A stretch of DNA of 64,000 nucleotides, from contig CM030934.1 in NCBI GenBank assembly GCA_018136815.1, positions 3,746,710-3,810,709 on the forward strand, read 5' to 3'. The first letter of the stretch is position 1. Each line of letters begins with the position of its first letter. Under the pieces are notes generated by a model. The model saw only the letters and a list, made by a program, of their open reading frames with translations, did not search any database and was not told the DNA's origin. The DNA is from Isochrysis galbana (lineage: Eukaryota > Haptophyta > Isochrysidales > Isochrysidaceae). This document shows, one piece after another, positions 18,869 to 31,800 of the stretch. A program made the translations under genes and the position numbers.

Positions 18869-19025
18869 TCACCTGGCCTCTCTTCTCGGCCTCTCTCGCT
18901 CGCCGACGCCGATGGACGCCGCCACGTGGAGGCTTCCTCTCCCTCCCTCCCTCCCTCCCTTCTCGCGTCCCGCCCCCTCCGCTCCTCCCGCTCCCCCTCC
19001 CCTCCCCCTCTCTTTCTCTCTCCTA
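18869..19025. promoter_or_regulatory. 5' region of the oxygenase gene, CT-rich on plus strand
   Basis: Dense ccctccctccctccc and ctcctcccgctcccc runs at 18938-19020; as the gene is on the minus strand these read as GA-rich in its sense direction, opposite to the tracts before the other genes. Confidence 0.25.
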
Positions 19026-20730
19026 CAAAAAAATCTTCTTAAAAAACCCCGCTACGTGTGCGGCGTGAGGCAGTGTGCTTGTGTACCTCCCTACTACCCA
19101 ACCTTAACCCCTAACAACCCCCTCCCCCTTCTCCAGTTCCCTCGTTGGCGGAGAAGCTGGTTCCGGGGAGGCCGCGCGCGCTGCTTCGGCCAGGAGTTGG
19201 AGAGAAGGGGGCGGGAGACTGTGGCTCGTCCTTTGCTTTCGGTGTTAGCTTTGGTTATTCTCCCTCAAATAATTTAGATTCCTTTTTTGGTAACTGCTGT
19301 GATTCCTACCCAGAGATTTAGCTGCTTTAGGTGATGTGTCGTAGGTCTAGCCCCCTTGCCGCTTGCAAGAGGTCCTCCGACGTTCCTATGTTGAAATCCT
19401 TGTCCACCGTGTACAGCGGGCTTATCATTCTCTTAATGTGTTTGTTGCTCGGGGCGTGTAACCCCATATTCTCCCGTTGTTTTTTTAGCCTCTGAAAGAA
19501 ACCGACTTTCGCCGTTACCAACAGGTGATATCTCGTGAGGATCGCTCTTAAGATCGACCTGACGGACCTGCCGTCCGCGTTGCCATACTGAATGTTATAG
19601 AAGTCGGTTAGAATATACCTCCACGCCAAGATACCTAAGTATCCTGAGGAGGGGTGCGGTCTGTCCACCTGATAGCAGAAAAGACGTTGGGGTATTTCGG
19701 ATCCCGGCTTAAGGCTAATCCCTAAAAGTCCTTCTATGAATTCAAAGACAGGCTCCGTCGCGATACATGAGGCCAAGTGAGTGGAACTCTCGGGGGCTAT
19801 GCCACAAAAGCGGCATGTCGGATCGTCGGCAAAACGGTTCGCCGTAGCTATTCTCCTATGTAGAATATGTTTAAAATGCAGATAGGAGTCCCTAGGTGTT
19901 AAAAAGTTATATTTGTACAGTTGCGATACTTGTTTCCACTTCCCCGAGAGGACCGGTAACCTTTTCTCCCATCTTAGTGTGGATTTTTGTGCTTTGGTTT
20001 TCCTCAAAGCGAGGAACGCTTTAGTCAAGACCCTGACACTCACATCCTCTAGCGTAGTTTGCGTGCCTTTTAGCGTGTACTCTTGAGGTATCGGATACGC
20101 TGTTTCCGCCGGGCCGTCGTACGCTCGTCCCCACTTCAGTGGGGTGAATAGCTCATCGGGCAATAGTTGCGGGCTGATCCGCTCGTGGATGTGGGGCTCC
20201 CCCATAACATTAAGTTGGACTTTGTGGTGATCGCCTTTTCGGCGCAGATAGAAGTTATGGTCTTTGTCCACTAGAATTTCACCTAGATCATGCGCGTCCG
20301 GATCTTCTTGAGGGACTAACTCTTGCTCCTCCGGAGGAGGAGGCGGGGGCTTCGCTTGTTTTCTAAGAAGGTCCGTATAGTCAGATGTGGTATCTACTAG
20401 TCTTGATCTAGTCCATTCGGATATCTTTTCCCACGACTTAAGAAGGGGGGCTACTGAAATGTAATTTCCTCTATGACGTATCCACCGTTCTCCGTCCGGC
20501 AAGTAAGCCGCGCATTCCTCTGTAGTGTATATGTCCCCCGTGTCCGGGTTAATCGTATTGTGTACGATAACCGTCTGAAGAGACTCCCATTTAGACCTAT
20601 GTGAATGGTGAATCGCCGGAGGTTTGTGGAAAAGATCGTGCCATATCGGGGAGCCCAGGGTTCCTTCCCGTGTGTTTGTTTCCCTATGGAAGTTAATCCG
20701 TCTAAAGTTCTCGAGCGCAAGCTACCCATG
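19026..20730 (-). mobile_element. 5'-truncated LINE: C-terminal domain plus 3' UTR
   Basis: A 391-codon minus-strand frame (19327-20502) encodes the LINE post-RT domain: EILVDKDHNFYLRRKG, LKWGRAYDGP, HFKHILHRRIATANRFAD, the zinc-finger-like CRFCGIAPESSTHLASC and LAWRYILTDFYNIQYG. Upstream frame extends with GDIYTTEECAAYLPDGE, so homology continues to about 20730, in part with the frame disturbed. The 3' UTR runs to a T-rich end (ttttttaagaagattttttt on the minus strand) at about 19026. It is clearly diverged from the 57443 and 61434 copies, so a separate subfamily. Reverse transcriptase is absent. Confidence 0.82.
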
Positions 20731-21278
20731 TTGATACACTTATCGTTTTCACCCCACTCTTGTGGGCCACAACTACCTACAACTCAATGCCCTTTGGGCC
20801 CTCTTCCAATACTTGAATCCCTCTCCCACTCCCTCTTCCAACTACAATCAACCCAAGAAGCACAAACCCCCTCGTCCTCTGTTTCAAGCACCAATAATTT
20901 CGACTCAAGACAAGAAGGAGGACATGTCTTGAGGCGGCGTCGCTGCCCATGCCTAGCGCAAGGGTATAGCGCCCCCACTCAGACATCTCCTTCCCCACAG
21001 CTCCTCTCTGAGGAGATGCTCCTCTCCCTCCCATTAGGCCCCCTTGCCTGCGAGACCAGAACAGGATCCTGGCGTAGGGGGCTGTCTGAGTGTGGAGGGA
21101 GGGGCGCTCTGGCTAGCGCAGGTAGAAAGCTAGTGAAGAGCTGGGTGGCATAAGGGCGGAAGGGTGCTTGCGCTTGCCGCGGCAGGGTGTCCTGTCTTGA
21201 GTGAGCGCTAGTCCCGTTCCTTTGCCGCGCCGTGACCCATAAAAATTTGTTAAAAATTTAAAATTTAAATTTGAGGAT
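20731..21278. repeat. Intergenic; dispersed 240-bp repeat copy 2 at 21024-21262
   Basis: 21024-21262 matches 6622-6862 (attaggcccccttgcctgcg ... ccataaaaatttgtt). The remaining 290 bp show only low-complexity frames. It ends next to the 3' end of the coiled-coil gene. Confidence 0.65.
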
Positions 21279-24200
21279 CTAAAAGGGCGTCGGTGATGGC
21301 GGCTCGTGCGACCCGGACGGTCCCGCTTTTTTCGCCTGTGTGGCGTCATGCGTCGCTTTATCTGCGGAGGATGATGCTTGCGCAGCTTGTTGGGCTGCGC
21401 GCACCTCACGGATCGACTTGTTCCCGAAGGGGATGGAGCTGGTTTTCGGTTTGCCGTGGTCCGAGACGCTGGACGTGCCACCTCCTGAAGTCCGAGGGGG
21501 AGCTTTGGCGATAGCACTACGCACTTCGCTTTTTCTCGCGTCGGCCTTGGCAAAAAGAGCGCTCGCGTGTGCCTCCGCTGCGGCAGCTTGTGCTGCCTCG
21601 GCCATAGCCGTCGCGACCTCCGCGTCCGACGTTGCCATAGCCGCCCTCGCTTCCGCCTTGCGGACCTGCTCTGCAGCTGCCCGAACCCTGGCGTCTGCCG
21701 CCTCCACGGCTTCAGCTGCGGCGGCCTCAGCATCGCCTCGCGCAGCTTTGGCGCCTGCGACCGTCGCAATGAGCGATTCGCGTTCGTTCAACGAGTCTAC
21801 TAGCATGCGCCGCAAGCGCAGCACCTCGACGCGTAACGCTGCATCTGCACTCGCTTGCTCGGCTTCCCGAACATCCACGAGAGGGACATCTTCGGCGGCG
21901 CCCGTACATCGTCGCCCGCTAACGCCTCTTCCGGACGAGCCAGGCGCAATCTGAGCTCGTGGATGAGAGGCCGTCTCGAAGGAGGACTGGTGGCCTCGGC
22001 CCGGACCGATTGTTGACGAGGGTGCGACCCTCGTGCCATGCACGGGATAAAATTGACGTAGCACGCCGGGTGCTGACGTTCGCTTCTCGGATATACTCCG
22101 CAGACGGCCTAGTTCTATCTGAAGCGCTGCCACCTCCTCGTGGTGCTCCTCAGCCGCAATTATTGCTGCTTCTTCTTGCATGCGTAGCTTGCGTTCCAGC
22201 CGGTCTCGCTCGAGCTTTTGTGCGTCGGCCTCCCGCCTCTCTTCCTCGGCCCGCGCTTCGAACGCACGTAGACGCTCGATGTTACGCATGCGCTCAGCCT
22301 TGCTGGCGGCCGCCGCTTCGGCCATCTTCTGCACCTGCTCCCGAAGCTGCGCAACCTCTGCTTCCGCATTCTTCAGTGTGGTCCCCAACGTCGAGCACCG
22401 GATGGACATAGCGCGACTCTCATCATCTCGTTGCGTGCATTGCTCCCGGGCTTGTGTGACACGCGCCTCAGCTTGCTCTAGGCGTGCGACGACGCCCTGC
22501 CGCTCGGCCTCGAGCTTCTTGTTCATGTTGGCGAGAGCGTCTCGCTCAAGCTGCGCCGCTCGAGCCTTCTCGTCGGCCAAGCGCACGCGTTCTGCAAAAT
22601 CTTCCGCTTGCGTGAGCACATCGCTCAACTCAGCCTGAGCGGATTTGGCTAGTTCTCGTGCCTCCGCCGAACGTGCCTCCGCCGCCGCCGCCCGGCCTTC
22701 AGCCTGCGCCGCTCGCTTGGCTGCGGCGCTTTCGATGGCCTCAGCGCTACCCGCGCGGCCATTGGCAGCCTCCAGCGCGTCATTCGACGAGGCCAGGCGC
22801 GCCTCCATCTCCGCAAGCTGAGACTGGAGCTCGATTACCTTGTGATCAAGGTCTGCACCTCGCCTCTCGGCGGCCACCGCGCGTTGCTCCAACACGACGG
22901 CGCGCATTGCCCTAGCCTCCGCATCGGCCGCACGCTCCTCAGCCTTCACCAAGCGCGCCGCGGCCTCGGCAGCGGCGGCATCAGCCGCGCTGGCCTGCTC
23001 TTTCGCCTTCACGGCGCGCTGTGCCTCCCGGTGCAAGCGCGACTTAAGCTTTGTTATAGCTGACTCCAACCCCTTCACCTTCATCTCTGCAACCTCGAGT
23101 CTTTCCTTGGCTCCTAGACAAATGTGCGCATCAGGGGTGGGCGCGTGCCGAATGCGCTCCTCAGAGTATCAGGCCGCCTCAGGCCAGGGTGCACACGGGC
23201 TGCCTAAGGGCCGAACTTCTTTCGGGAGCACACCTGGGTATCTACTTGCGGGCGAGCTCCCACCCCTCCCGCCATCGATGTGCATCAGCCGGTGCCGGTC
23301 CGCTTTGATCGCGCTCCCCGGCTGTGAATGACTACGCCCTTCTCGTTGGCGACGATTCTCAGACTCGTATGGCTTGGAGTTGGTGTGCGTGACGAATGCA
23401 TCAACAGCGTGAGATATCTCTTTCACATCCGCTCGAACTCCCTCCAAGTCTTCGCAGACTTGCGCCACGCCCTCCGCTGCAACCTTGCCCTTCTGCCGCT
23501 CGGCGGCCACGCGCTGCGCGGCCTCTTCCATGACGGCGGCTTGCTCCACGAGCTTCGCTTCAGCGGCTCGAACATTTGCCCGTAGCGAGCCGATCAGGAC
23601 GGCCTGAGCTTAACGAGGAGGATCCGGCATTTCAGCGGTGAGTAGTGGGGCCCCTGGCCAGAGTGCCCTAAAAGCATGTGCAAGAGGCAGACAACGTTTT
23701 ATAGCGACATCACCTGCTCCTCGACCAGTGCCTGCAGTGCGGCCTTCTCCGCTTCGAGGGCCACTAGCGATGCGGCGTCGCGAGAACTGTGCGCTGGCGT
23801 GCCCTCGGCTTCGGTCTTTGGTGGGCGATGTTGTGTCCAGCAGTTTGCTTGTCCGGTGGTATGGAAGCCCCTCTCAGCGAGCACCCCTCGAAGGCGAGCA
23901 CCGTCGGCGGCCGCCGCCTCGAGCGCAGCGCGGAGACTCAGGGCGTCTTCCTCGGCCACCTCTGCACGCCGTGCCATCTCATCGGCCCGACGTTTTTCCT
24001 TTGCCAACGTTGTGGCGTCATTATCTAAGGCAGCGGCGAGCGAGCGTGCGGCGTCCTCTCTCGATGCCATCCCCGTTGTGAGCACGTCGATCCGTTCCTG
24101 CAGCCGCGCGTTGTCGGCGCGCTCGCGCCGCAGATCCTCGCGCAGTTCCGAGGCTACCATTTCGTCTGTGTGCCGTTGCGACACGAGCACGGCTTCCCGA

Positions 24201-25152
24201 CTAAGCGCGGCTGCCGCTGCCTCGGACGCTTGCACCTCGAGCTCCTTGTACGCACGCGCAGCTGCTTCTGCGGCCGACGCCGCGCGCGCCTCTTGAGCTG
24301 ACAGCGCGCGGCGCACCTCGTCTAGCTCCTGCGTGACGTGGGCGACGGCCGCCGCCGCTGCGGCCCCACTCGCGGCTGCAGTCGCCTCCTTCTCCACCTC
24401 CCATGCCGCTCGTGCCTCGTCGAGCTCCCGCTTGGCGTCGGCTGCAATTGTCGCCACGATCTGCTCCTGCCGCTGGCGCGTGGCTACTTCGCGGGTGGAC
24501 GCGGCGTTGCGCTCGGCAGCAAGCTCGGCCTCGGCCCGCGCGGCCCGTGCCTCCAGTGCTGCCTCACGCTCGGCGGCCGCACGCGTCGAGCCCTTGCGCA
24601 ACTCAGCAAGCGCCGTCTCAGCGCCCATTGCGCGCGCAAGTGCTGTGTCTATTTCGGCCTGAGCCCTGCTGCGCGCCTGCACCTCGGCGCGCTGCGACGC
24701 AGCCGCTGCCTCCGCCTCGGCCAGCTCGGCTCGCCTCACCGCCTCGCGCTCTGCGTCCCGCGAGCTCGCCGCCTTTTGGGAGCTGGCAACTGCCTGCGCC
24801 TGAAGCTTCTCAGCCTCCGCCTTATGTGACGCCTGCCACTCGGCCGTGCGGCGCTCGAGCGACTCAAACTGGCGCTGAAGCCTGTGCATCGGCGGAACAG
24901 ACGAGTGGGCGGCGCACAATGCTGGGCGGATATACGCGCGCATATGGAGAGGGCAGCAGAGGTCACAGTGTTGATCGGTGGCGCGCACCGCAGGTTTTCC
25001 GCTTCAACCACCGCGTGGCGCTGGGCAGCGGAGGCATGGAGCAGCTGCCAGCGCATCGCCTCGGCGCGCAGCGTCGCCATGTCCAGCTCGCGCTGTGCCG
25101 CTGTCGAGTACACGCCGAGGGGCGCCCCGCCACCCGCCGAAGGTGCGAGCAT
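21279..25152 (-). CDS. Large Ala/Glu-rich coiled-coil protein
   Basis: Function not recognised. Four exons on the minus strand: 24989-25152, 23714-24881, about 23260-23603 and 21279-about 23118. Joins supported by phase and continuing coiled coil are VVEAENLR|LQRQFESLERR (107-bp intron) and ALQALVEEQ|AVLIGSLRANVRAAEA (110-bp intron); the exon 3 donor is uncertain (several gt sites in phase), and exon 4 begins after tttgtctag, reading AKERLEVAEMKVKGLE. About 1,160 residues, almost wholly heptad-like (long RAEAEL..., AEARAA... stretches), with a break around HGTRVAPSSTIGPGRGHQ and a Ser/Pro/Lys-rich C-terminus. Length and composition suit a structural or cytoskeletal protein (basal body, flagellar root, Golgi tether), but nothing specific is visible. 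Confidence 0.72.
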
Positions 25153-25589
25153 CGAGGGCGCGGCGGCGGGTGCGCTCGCGGCCGGTAGAATGCCGGGCCA
25201 AGACTTACTCTAGAGTAGAGGCTAGCTCCTCATCCAACAACGTTTTTTATTAGGTAGCCTAAAACGCTACTACTAAATTAAAGGCTCTAGAGATATCCAA
25301 GGCAATGGTAGGTGGTAGGCAGGATATGGACACTTTGCACGCCGAGGTGCCATTTTTTCCAAGTTATGAAGCCCCACGCCCAATTCTTGAAAGCACGAAC
25401 ACGAACACGCACCAGACGCAATGCTTCTCTCTCAACACAGGCGACAGGCGCGCTCACGCCCAATCCTCACCCATGGGAGCCTCAAAAACCACCTCTTGGG
25501 CGTGTTGCTCGTTCGATCGTGCCACCCTACTATGAATGGCCACACATGCCCCGACCTTACACACACCCTTCGTCGGCCCACACTGCGCC
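25153..25589. other. Intergenic, no gene seen
   Basis: Upstream of the coiled-coil gene. Moderately AT-rich, short frames only, no repeat that I recognise. Confidence 0.4.
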
Positions 25590-26576
25590 ATGGAGAAGGA
25601 TGGCTTCAAGCTTCAAGCTCACTTGGCGGTTCTTCATCGTGAAGCGCTTGCACTCGGACAATGCCTGGAAGTTCAAAGCCATTCACCTTGCCCATGATGC
25701 ACTTCATATCATCATTGCGTGAGCATGCCTTGTGGGTGGAGGTCTATATGTGCGCCACATAAAAGCAGAGGGCCACCTAGCCATAGCTAGGCCTTGGGTT
25801 CACGACGCACATTAAGCCTTGCATGAAGCCTTGTATGAAGCCTTGCGCTTCTCACCCCCCCTTGACCTGATCCCCCGGAGAAGGGCAACAAATGAGGGAT
25901 TCGCAAGGCAGCAAGATCTCAGATGCGAACCATGATCAGCCCACGGAACTTGGTGAACTTGTTCGCCGCTAAGGGCTTCGTCATCATGTCGGCCACATTG
26001 AGCTCGGTCTGAACGTGGTAGACACGTAACACATTCTTCTGCGTGAGCTCACGCACGTAGAGCTCACGACGATGGATGTGACGGGCCAAACCCTTCATGA
26101 TGGGATTGTCCGCGAGTGCCTTTGCACCCTTGCTGTCGGACAAGAGCGGGCTTGGTTCCGCTTGCTTCCAACCGAGATCCGCGAGCGTGTTGCGGAAGTT
26201 CTCGATACGCTGCGAAGCGAGGGAGGCCGCCATCGTTTCCGCTTCGTTGGCCGACAAGGAAATGCTGTTTTGGCGCTTGCTGCCCCAATCGACGAGGCTG
26301 CCATTGATGAAGATGAGCCAGCCGCTCGTCGAACGTACTACGTCCCACGATGCGTCGACCATGCCGCGTACCATGCCTTCACCTTGACGAAAGAGGCCGA
26401 TGATGGGGCTATCGCCATTGTTCTTGTAGTACTTGAGGCCCATGGTGCCACGGTTCTTGAGGTAGAGAAGGCAATGCAGCGCCGCGTGCCAAAGGTTCAC
26501 GGTGGGGAACGACATCGCGCGGCAAAGTTGGCCCACCGTGTACGAGATATCGGGGTTGCTCACCACGGCGGCGTAG
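25590..26576. mobile_element. Copia-derived patchwork, left side
   Basis: A series of short segments matching the Ty1/Copia element at 28604: small plus-strand pieces near 25590-25663, a minus-strand piece near 25663-25740, then a longer minus-strand piece (about 25766-26576) carrying the outer LTR start and the end of pol. Identity to the whole-looking copy is close to complete. Fossil fragment; broken. Confidence 0.85.
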
Positions 26577-28603
26577 GGGGTTTTGTTTTTGTGTCGGTTA
26601 CGTGACCGGCGGTTGAGTCGGTTACGGCGGTTGAGTCGGTTACGGCGGTTGAGTCGTTTGAACGGACAACGGACCGTGCAAGGGTAGAGACCCCTAAGAG
26701 ACAAGTAACAAGAAAGCTTTCGCCACTCATCTGGTACCCCCGCCGAGAGACAAAGAGACATGGACAAGAACAATGACAAGATCTTCTTCTACAACAAGGA
26801 TGGTGCTGAATGGAGAGCATTCAGGCCCAAGTTGCTCGCGATGGCCGGCAAGAACGGTTGCCGACGTGCGATGCTCAAGAACAAGACGGAAAGCGTCGAT
26901 GACGCCAACAAGGACAAGGAAGCCACCCAGGTGGAACTCAACAAGGCATATGACCTCCTCATCATGTGCATCAAGGATGACAAGCTTGTGGCCACCTTGG
27001 ATGTGCTCTACACGGATGAGGAGGAAGAGAAGTACGACGGCCACCGTGCGTTCAAACACATCGACGAGTTGCACGTGGCGGTCAACACCGAAGACAAGGC
27101 TGAAGACAAGAAGATGGAGTATGACACACTCAAGATGACCAACCTCCAGGAGTTCCCCTCAAGGGAGGAGGTCACCAACCGCTTTGACAACATGTTTGGC
27201 ATCTTCCAAGGACTCAAGGGCACCGCGCGCGAAGTCTCCGTGGCCGAGTTGTGCCTCGACATGAAAGCGAGCTTCATTGGATGTGGAGAAGGAGTCCTTC
27301 GTGAAGTGGACAAGGCATGGGGCTCCTTGGAAGTTGAGCACCGCAAGAGGCCTGATATGGTGCACAAGAACCTTGTGGAGGCGGCGGCCATCGCCCATAA
27401 GCATGAGGCGGTGCGCTCCACGGTGCGTCCGGGCCAACGTGCAATGCAAGCGACCAAGACCGAGGATGACACGGATGCCATCAAGAAGGCCTATGAGGCG
27501 GGCTTCAAGGCTGGCCAAGGTGGGCGTGGAGGTGGTAGGAGCAACAACAACAAGGACAAGAAGCCTTGCTCCCACTGCGACCGCATGCACACGGGCATCT
27601 GCTGGTCCAACCCCGACACCGCGCACTTGATCGATTGGGACAAGGTGCCGGAGGGCCTCCAAGCCAAGATCAAGGCCAACCTCTATGATGCCAAGATGAA
27701 GAAGGAAAACAAGCAAAGTGGTGGACGCCTCACCTTCACCTGCAACAAGATCTGTGCAACCACGACCAAGAACACCGAGGATGATGCGTTACGCATCCTC
27801 ATCGACTCGGGCGCCACCGGGGCGGACTACTTCAACGACATCAGCTTCTTCCCGGACGGCGTGGATGAGACGCGCACGGACATGGTTGAGGTGGCAAGTG
27901 GCAAGGCAATCAAGACTTGGGGCACCGGCACCGCCAAGTTCCTTGCACTTGTGCGCCCCCAAGCCGGTGCACCCCTTGGATGGCATGTGGTCGAGAAGCC
28001 CGACGCATCATTTGGTCCATTCAAACGCAACATGCTCTCCACCCACAAGGCGTGCTCACGCAATGATGATATGAAGTGCATCATGGGCAAGGTGAATGGC
28101 TTTGAACTTCCTGGAGGTGCATTCATGCCTTTCACCATGGGTGACGACTCCCAAGGCTTCTATGTGGATGTACGGCCCATCCCCAAGGGCGAGACGACCA
28201 AGGCGTACTCGCTTGGACCGTACACCACCGACAAGCACAAGGACATGCACGCCACGCATGAGGAGGCAAAGGAGATTTGGCGCGCGCGACTTGGATCGCC
28301 TAGCGATGATCGCCTCCGCCGCCTGCCGGACTACTCCGTCGACGTGCCCGCCAACCTCAAGCGCCTTCAAGCAAGGAAGGCGGAAGACGTCAACGAGGTC
28401 GCGCTCAAGGCCAATGCGCAACGTCGACCCGGAGGCGGAGGAGGAGGACCATGGATGACAAGCGCCGTTGGGGACGTTATCACCAACGACATCCTCACTA
28501 TGCCTTGCCGCAGCGTGCTCACGGGCTACAAGTACGTGGACGTGTTCTACGACGTCTTCTCCGGCCTCGTGTTTGCGTATCCCATGCGCTTCAAGTCGGA
28601 GCA
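26577..28603 (+). mobile_element. Partial Ty1/Copia copy (LTR part, gag, protease, start of integrase)
   Basis: Near-identical to the corresponding part of the element beginning at 28604, with about nine scattered and partly clustered base differences over 1.84 kb. It contains the inner part of the LTR, the leader and the gag-to-integrase region and directly abuts the LTR of the next copy. Broken copy; age very young by identity. Confidence 0.9.
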
Positions 28604-28861
28604 TGAGAAGCGCAAGGCTTCATACAAGGCTTCATGCAAGGCTTAATGTGCGTCGTGAACCCAAGGCCTAGCTATGGCTAGGTGGTGTGCAAAGCATTTG
28701 TTCTTGTTGGGGTTTTGTTTTTGTGTCGGTTACGTGACCGGCGGTTGAGTCGGTTACGGCGGTTGAGTCGGTTACGGCGGTTGAGTCGTTTGAACGGACA
28801 ACGGACCGTGCAAGGGTAGAGACCCCTAAGAGACAAGTAACAAGAAAGCTTTCGCCACTCA
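28604..28861 (+). repeat. Copia 5' LTR
   Basis: Begins TGAGAAGCGCAAGG and ends ...CACTCA. It contains an 18-bp tandem unit (cggttgagtcggttacgg), about three copies, around 28738-28785. Confidence 0.8.
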
Positions 28862-31800
28862 TCTGGTACCCCCGCCGAGAGACAAAGAGACATGGACAAG
28901 AACAATGACAAGATCTTCTTCTACAACAAGGATGGTGCTGAATGGAGAGCATTCAGGCCCAAGTTGCTCGCGATGGCCGGCAAGAACGGTTGCCGACGTG
29001 CGATGCTCAAGAACAAGACGGAAAGCGTCGATGACGCCAACAAGGACAAGGAAGCCACCCAGGTGGAACTCAACAAGGCATATGACCTCCTCATCATGTG
29101 CATCAAGGATGACAAGCTTGTGGCCACCTTGGATGTGCTCTACACGGATGAGGAGGAAGAGAAGTACGACGGCCACCGTGCGTTCAAACACATCGACGAG
29201 TTGCACGTGGCGGTCAACACCGAAGACAAGGCTGAAGACAAGAAGATGGAGTATGACACACTCAAGATGACCAACCTCCAGGAGTTCCCCTCAAGGGAGG
29301 AGGTCACCAACCGCTTTGACAACATGTTTGGCATCTTCCAAGGACTCAAGGGCACCGCGCGCGAAGTCTCCGTGGCCGAGTTGTGCCTCGACATGAAAGC
29401 GAGCTTCATTGGATGTGGAGAAGGAGTCCTTCGTGAAGTGGACAAGGCATGGGGCTCCTTGGAAGTTGAGCACCGCAAGAGGCCTGATATGGTGCACAAG
29501 AACCTTGTGGAGGCGGCGGCCATCGCCCATAAGCATGAGGCGGTGCGCTCCACGGTGCGTCCGGGCCAACGTGCAATGCAAGCGACCAAGACCGAGGATG
29601 ACACGGATGCCATCAAGAAGGCCTATGAGGCGGGCTTCAAGGCTGGCCAAGGTGGGCGTGGAGGTGGTAGGAGCAACAACAACAAGGACAAGAAGCCTTG
29701 CTCCCACTGCGACCGCATGCACACGGGCATCTGCTGGTCCAACCCCGACACCGCGCACTTGATCGATTGGGACAAGGTGCCGGAGGGCCTCCAAGCCAAG
29801 ATCAAGGCCAACCTCTACGATGCCAAGATGAAGAAGGAAAACAAGCAAAGTGGTGGACGCCTCACCTTCACCTGCAACAAGATATGTGCAACCACGACCA
29901 AGAACACCCAAGATGATGCCTTACGCATCCTCATCGACTCGGGCGCCACCGGGGCCGACTACTTCAACGACATCAGCTTCTTCCCGGACGGCGTGGATGA
30001 GACGCGCACGGACATGGTTGAGGTGGCAAGTGGCAAGGCAATCAAGACTTGGGGCACCGGCACCGCCAAGTTCCTTGCACTTGTGCGCCCCCAAGCCGGT
30101 GCACCCCTTGGATGGCATGTGGTCGAGAAGCCCGACGCATCATTTGGTCCATTCAAACGCAACATGCTCTCCACCCACAAGGCGTGCTCACGCAATGATG
30201 ATATGAAGTGCATCATGGGCAAGGTGAATGGCTTTGAACTTCCGGGAGGTGCATTCATGCCTTTCACCATGGGTGACGACTCCCAAGGCTTCTATGTGGA
30301 TGTACGGCCCATCCCCAAGGGCGAGACGACCAAGGCGTACTCGCTTGGACCGTACACCACCGACAAGCACAAGGACATGCACGCCACGCATGAGGAGGCA
30401 AAGGAGATTTGGCGCGCGCGACTTGGATCGCCTAGCGATGATCGCCTCCGCCGCCTGCCGGACTACTCCGTCGACGTGCCCGCCAACCTCAAGCGCCTTC
30501 AAGCAAGGAAGGCGGAAGACGTCAACGAGGTCGCGCTCAAGGCCAATGCGCAACGTCGACCCGGAGGCGGAGGAGGAGGACCATGGATGACAAGCGCCGT
30601 TGGGGACGTTATCACCAACGACATCCTCACTATGCCTTGCCGCAGCGTGCTCACGGGCTACAAGTACGTGGACGTGTTCTACGACGTCTTCTCCGGCCTC
30701 GTGTTCGCGTATCCCATGCGCTTCAAGTCGGAGCATCCAACGATGTTGCAGCGCTTCTTGGCGGACACGCAAGGGTTCTTCATCGTGAAGCGCTTGCACT
30801 CGGACAATGAGCCCGTGCTCAAGAGCGACAAGGTGCAAGAGATTTGCGATAGCAACTTGATCCGCAAGCAAGAGAGCAACCCGTACGAGCCGTGGGGCAA
30901 CCCTGCGGAAATCGCGGTCAAGTTGCTCGAGCGCACCATGCGTCCATTGCTCCTGGGGTGCAATGCCCCCCAAGAGTATTGGGAGTTTGCGCTCTATCCC
31001 GCGATGGTGATCATCAACCGCATCCCCGGCGCCAAAGACACTGCTCCTCCTCTAGTGCGTGCCGGCATCCGCCACACGGTCAACCTGAGCATGCTCAAGG
31101 TGTTCGGTTGCAAGGCCATCGTGCAGAAGCCCAAGGCGTACCGCGACAACAACTTGTCGGAGCAAGCACAAGAGTGCATCTACTTGGGCCCGGCACGCTA
31201 CCACACGGGCAACATCTTCATGTCGCTCGAGACGGGCAAGGTGTTTGTGAGCGGTGTGCACGCCACCTTCATGGAGTCCGAGTTCCCGTGGAAAACCACG
31301 AGGGGGGGTGAGATCCCCATTGACAAGACCGACCAATACGGCAAGATGCATGGCTCAATCTACGCGTTTGGCATCCCGGAGGACCACGAGGATCCGGACT
31401 ACACGCCCTCGGAGCATTCCTACTCGGGCCCCATCACGGAGGTGGAAGAGGACAATAGCGACAATGCCTCCGACACCACGTCGCCTATCCGAGCTCCTCA
31501 ACGTCACCGCCGCATCATCGAGTCCGATGAGGAGGATAACGATACGCTTACGCCAAGTGGCGAAGTGCAACGCGGGCCATTCGAGTCGGAAGATGGCAAG
31601 GAGGACACCGCACCACGCCGCTCAAGCCGCATCGCGGGAGAGGAGCTCCCGTACACGGTGATGGACTACTCCACCTTAGGCAACGACAACACTGTCTTTG
31701 GCGACGAGAGTGCAAGCGAGTACTCGGCGTCGATGTGCCACAAGATCTTGATGGCGACTGAGGTGTGCGACGACGCCATCTACATCGGCTTCCCAAAGCC

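Noticed and set aside
19026-20730. Minus-strand 391-codon frame as a host gene
   Set aside because: Shares HFKHI..HRR.ATANRF and the CCHC motif with the LINE copies at 59657 and 61434, so it belongs to a transposon.
24884-25213. Plus-strand frames of 100-260 codons over the coiled-coil gene
   Set aside because: Ala/Arg/Ser shadows of the minus-strand coiled-coil exons.
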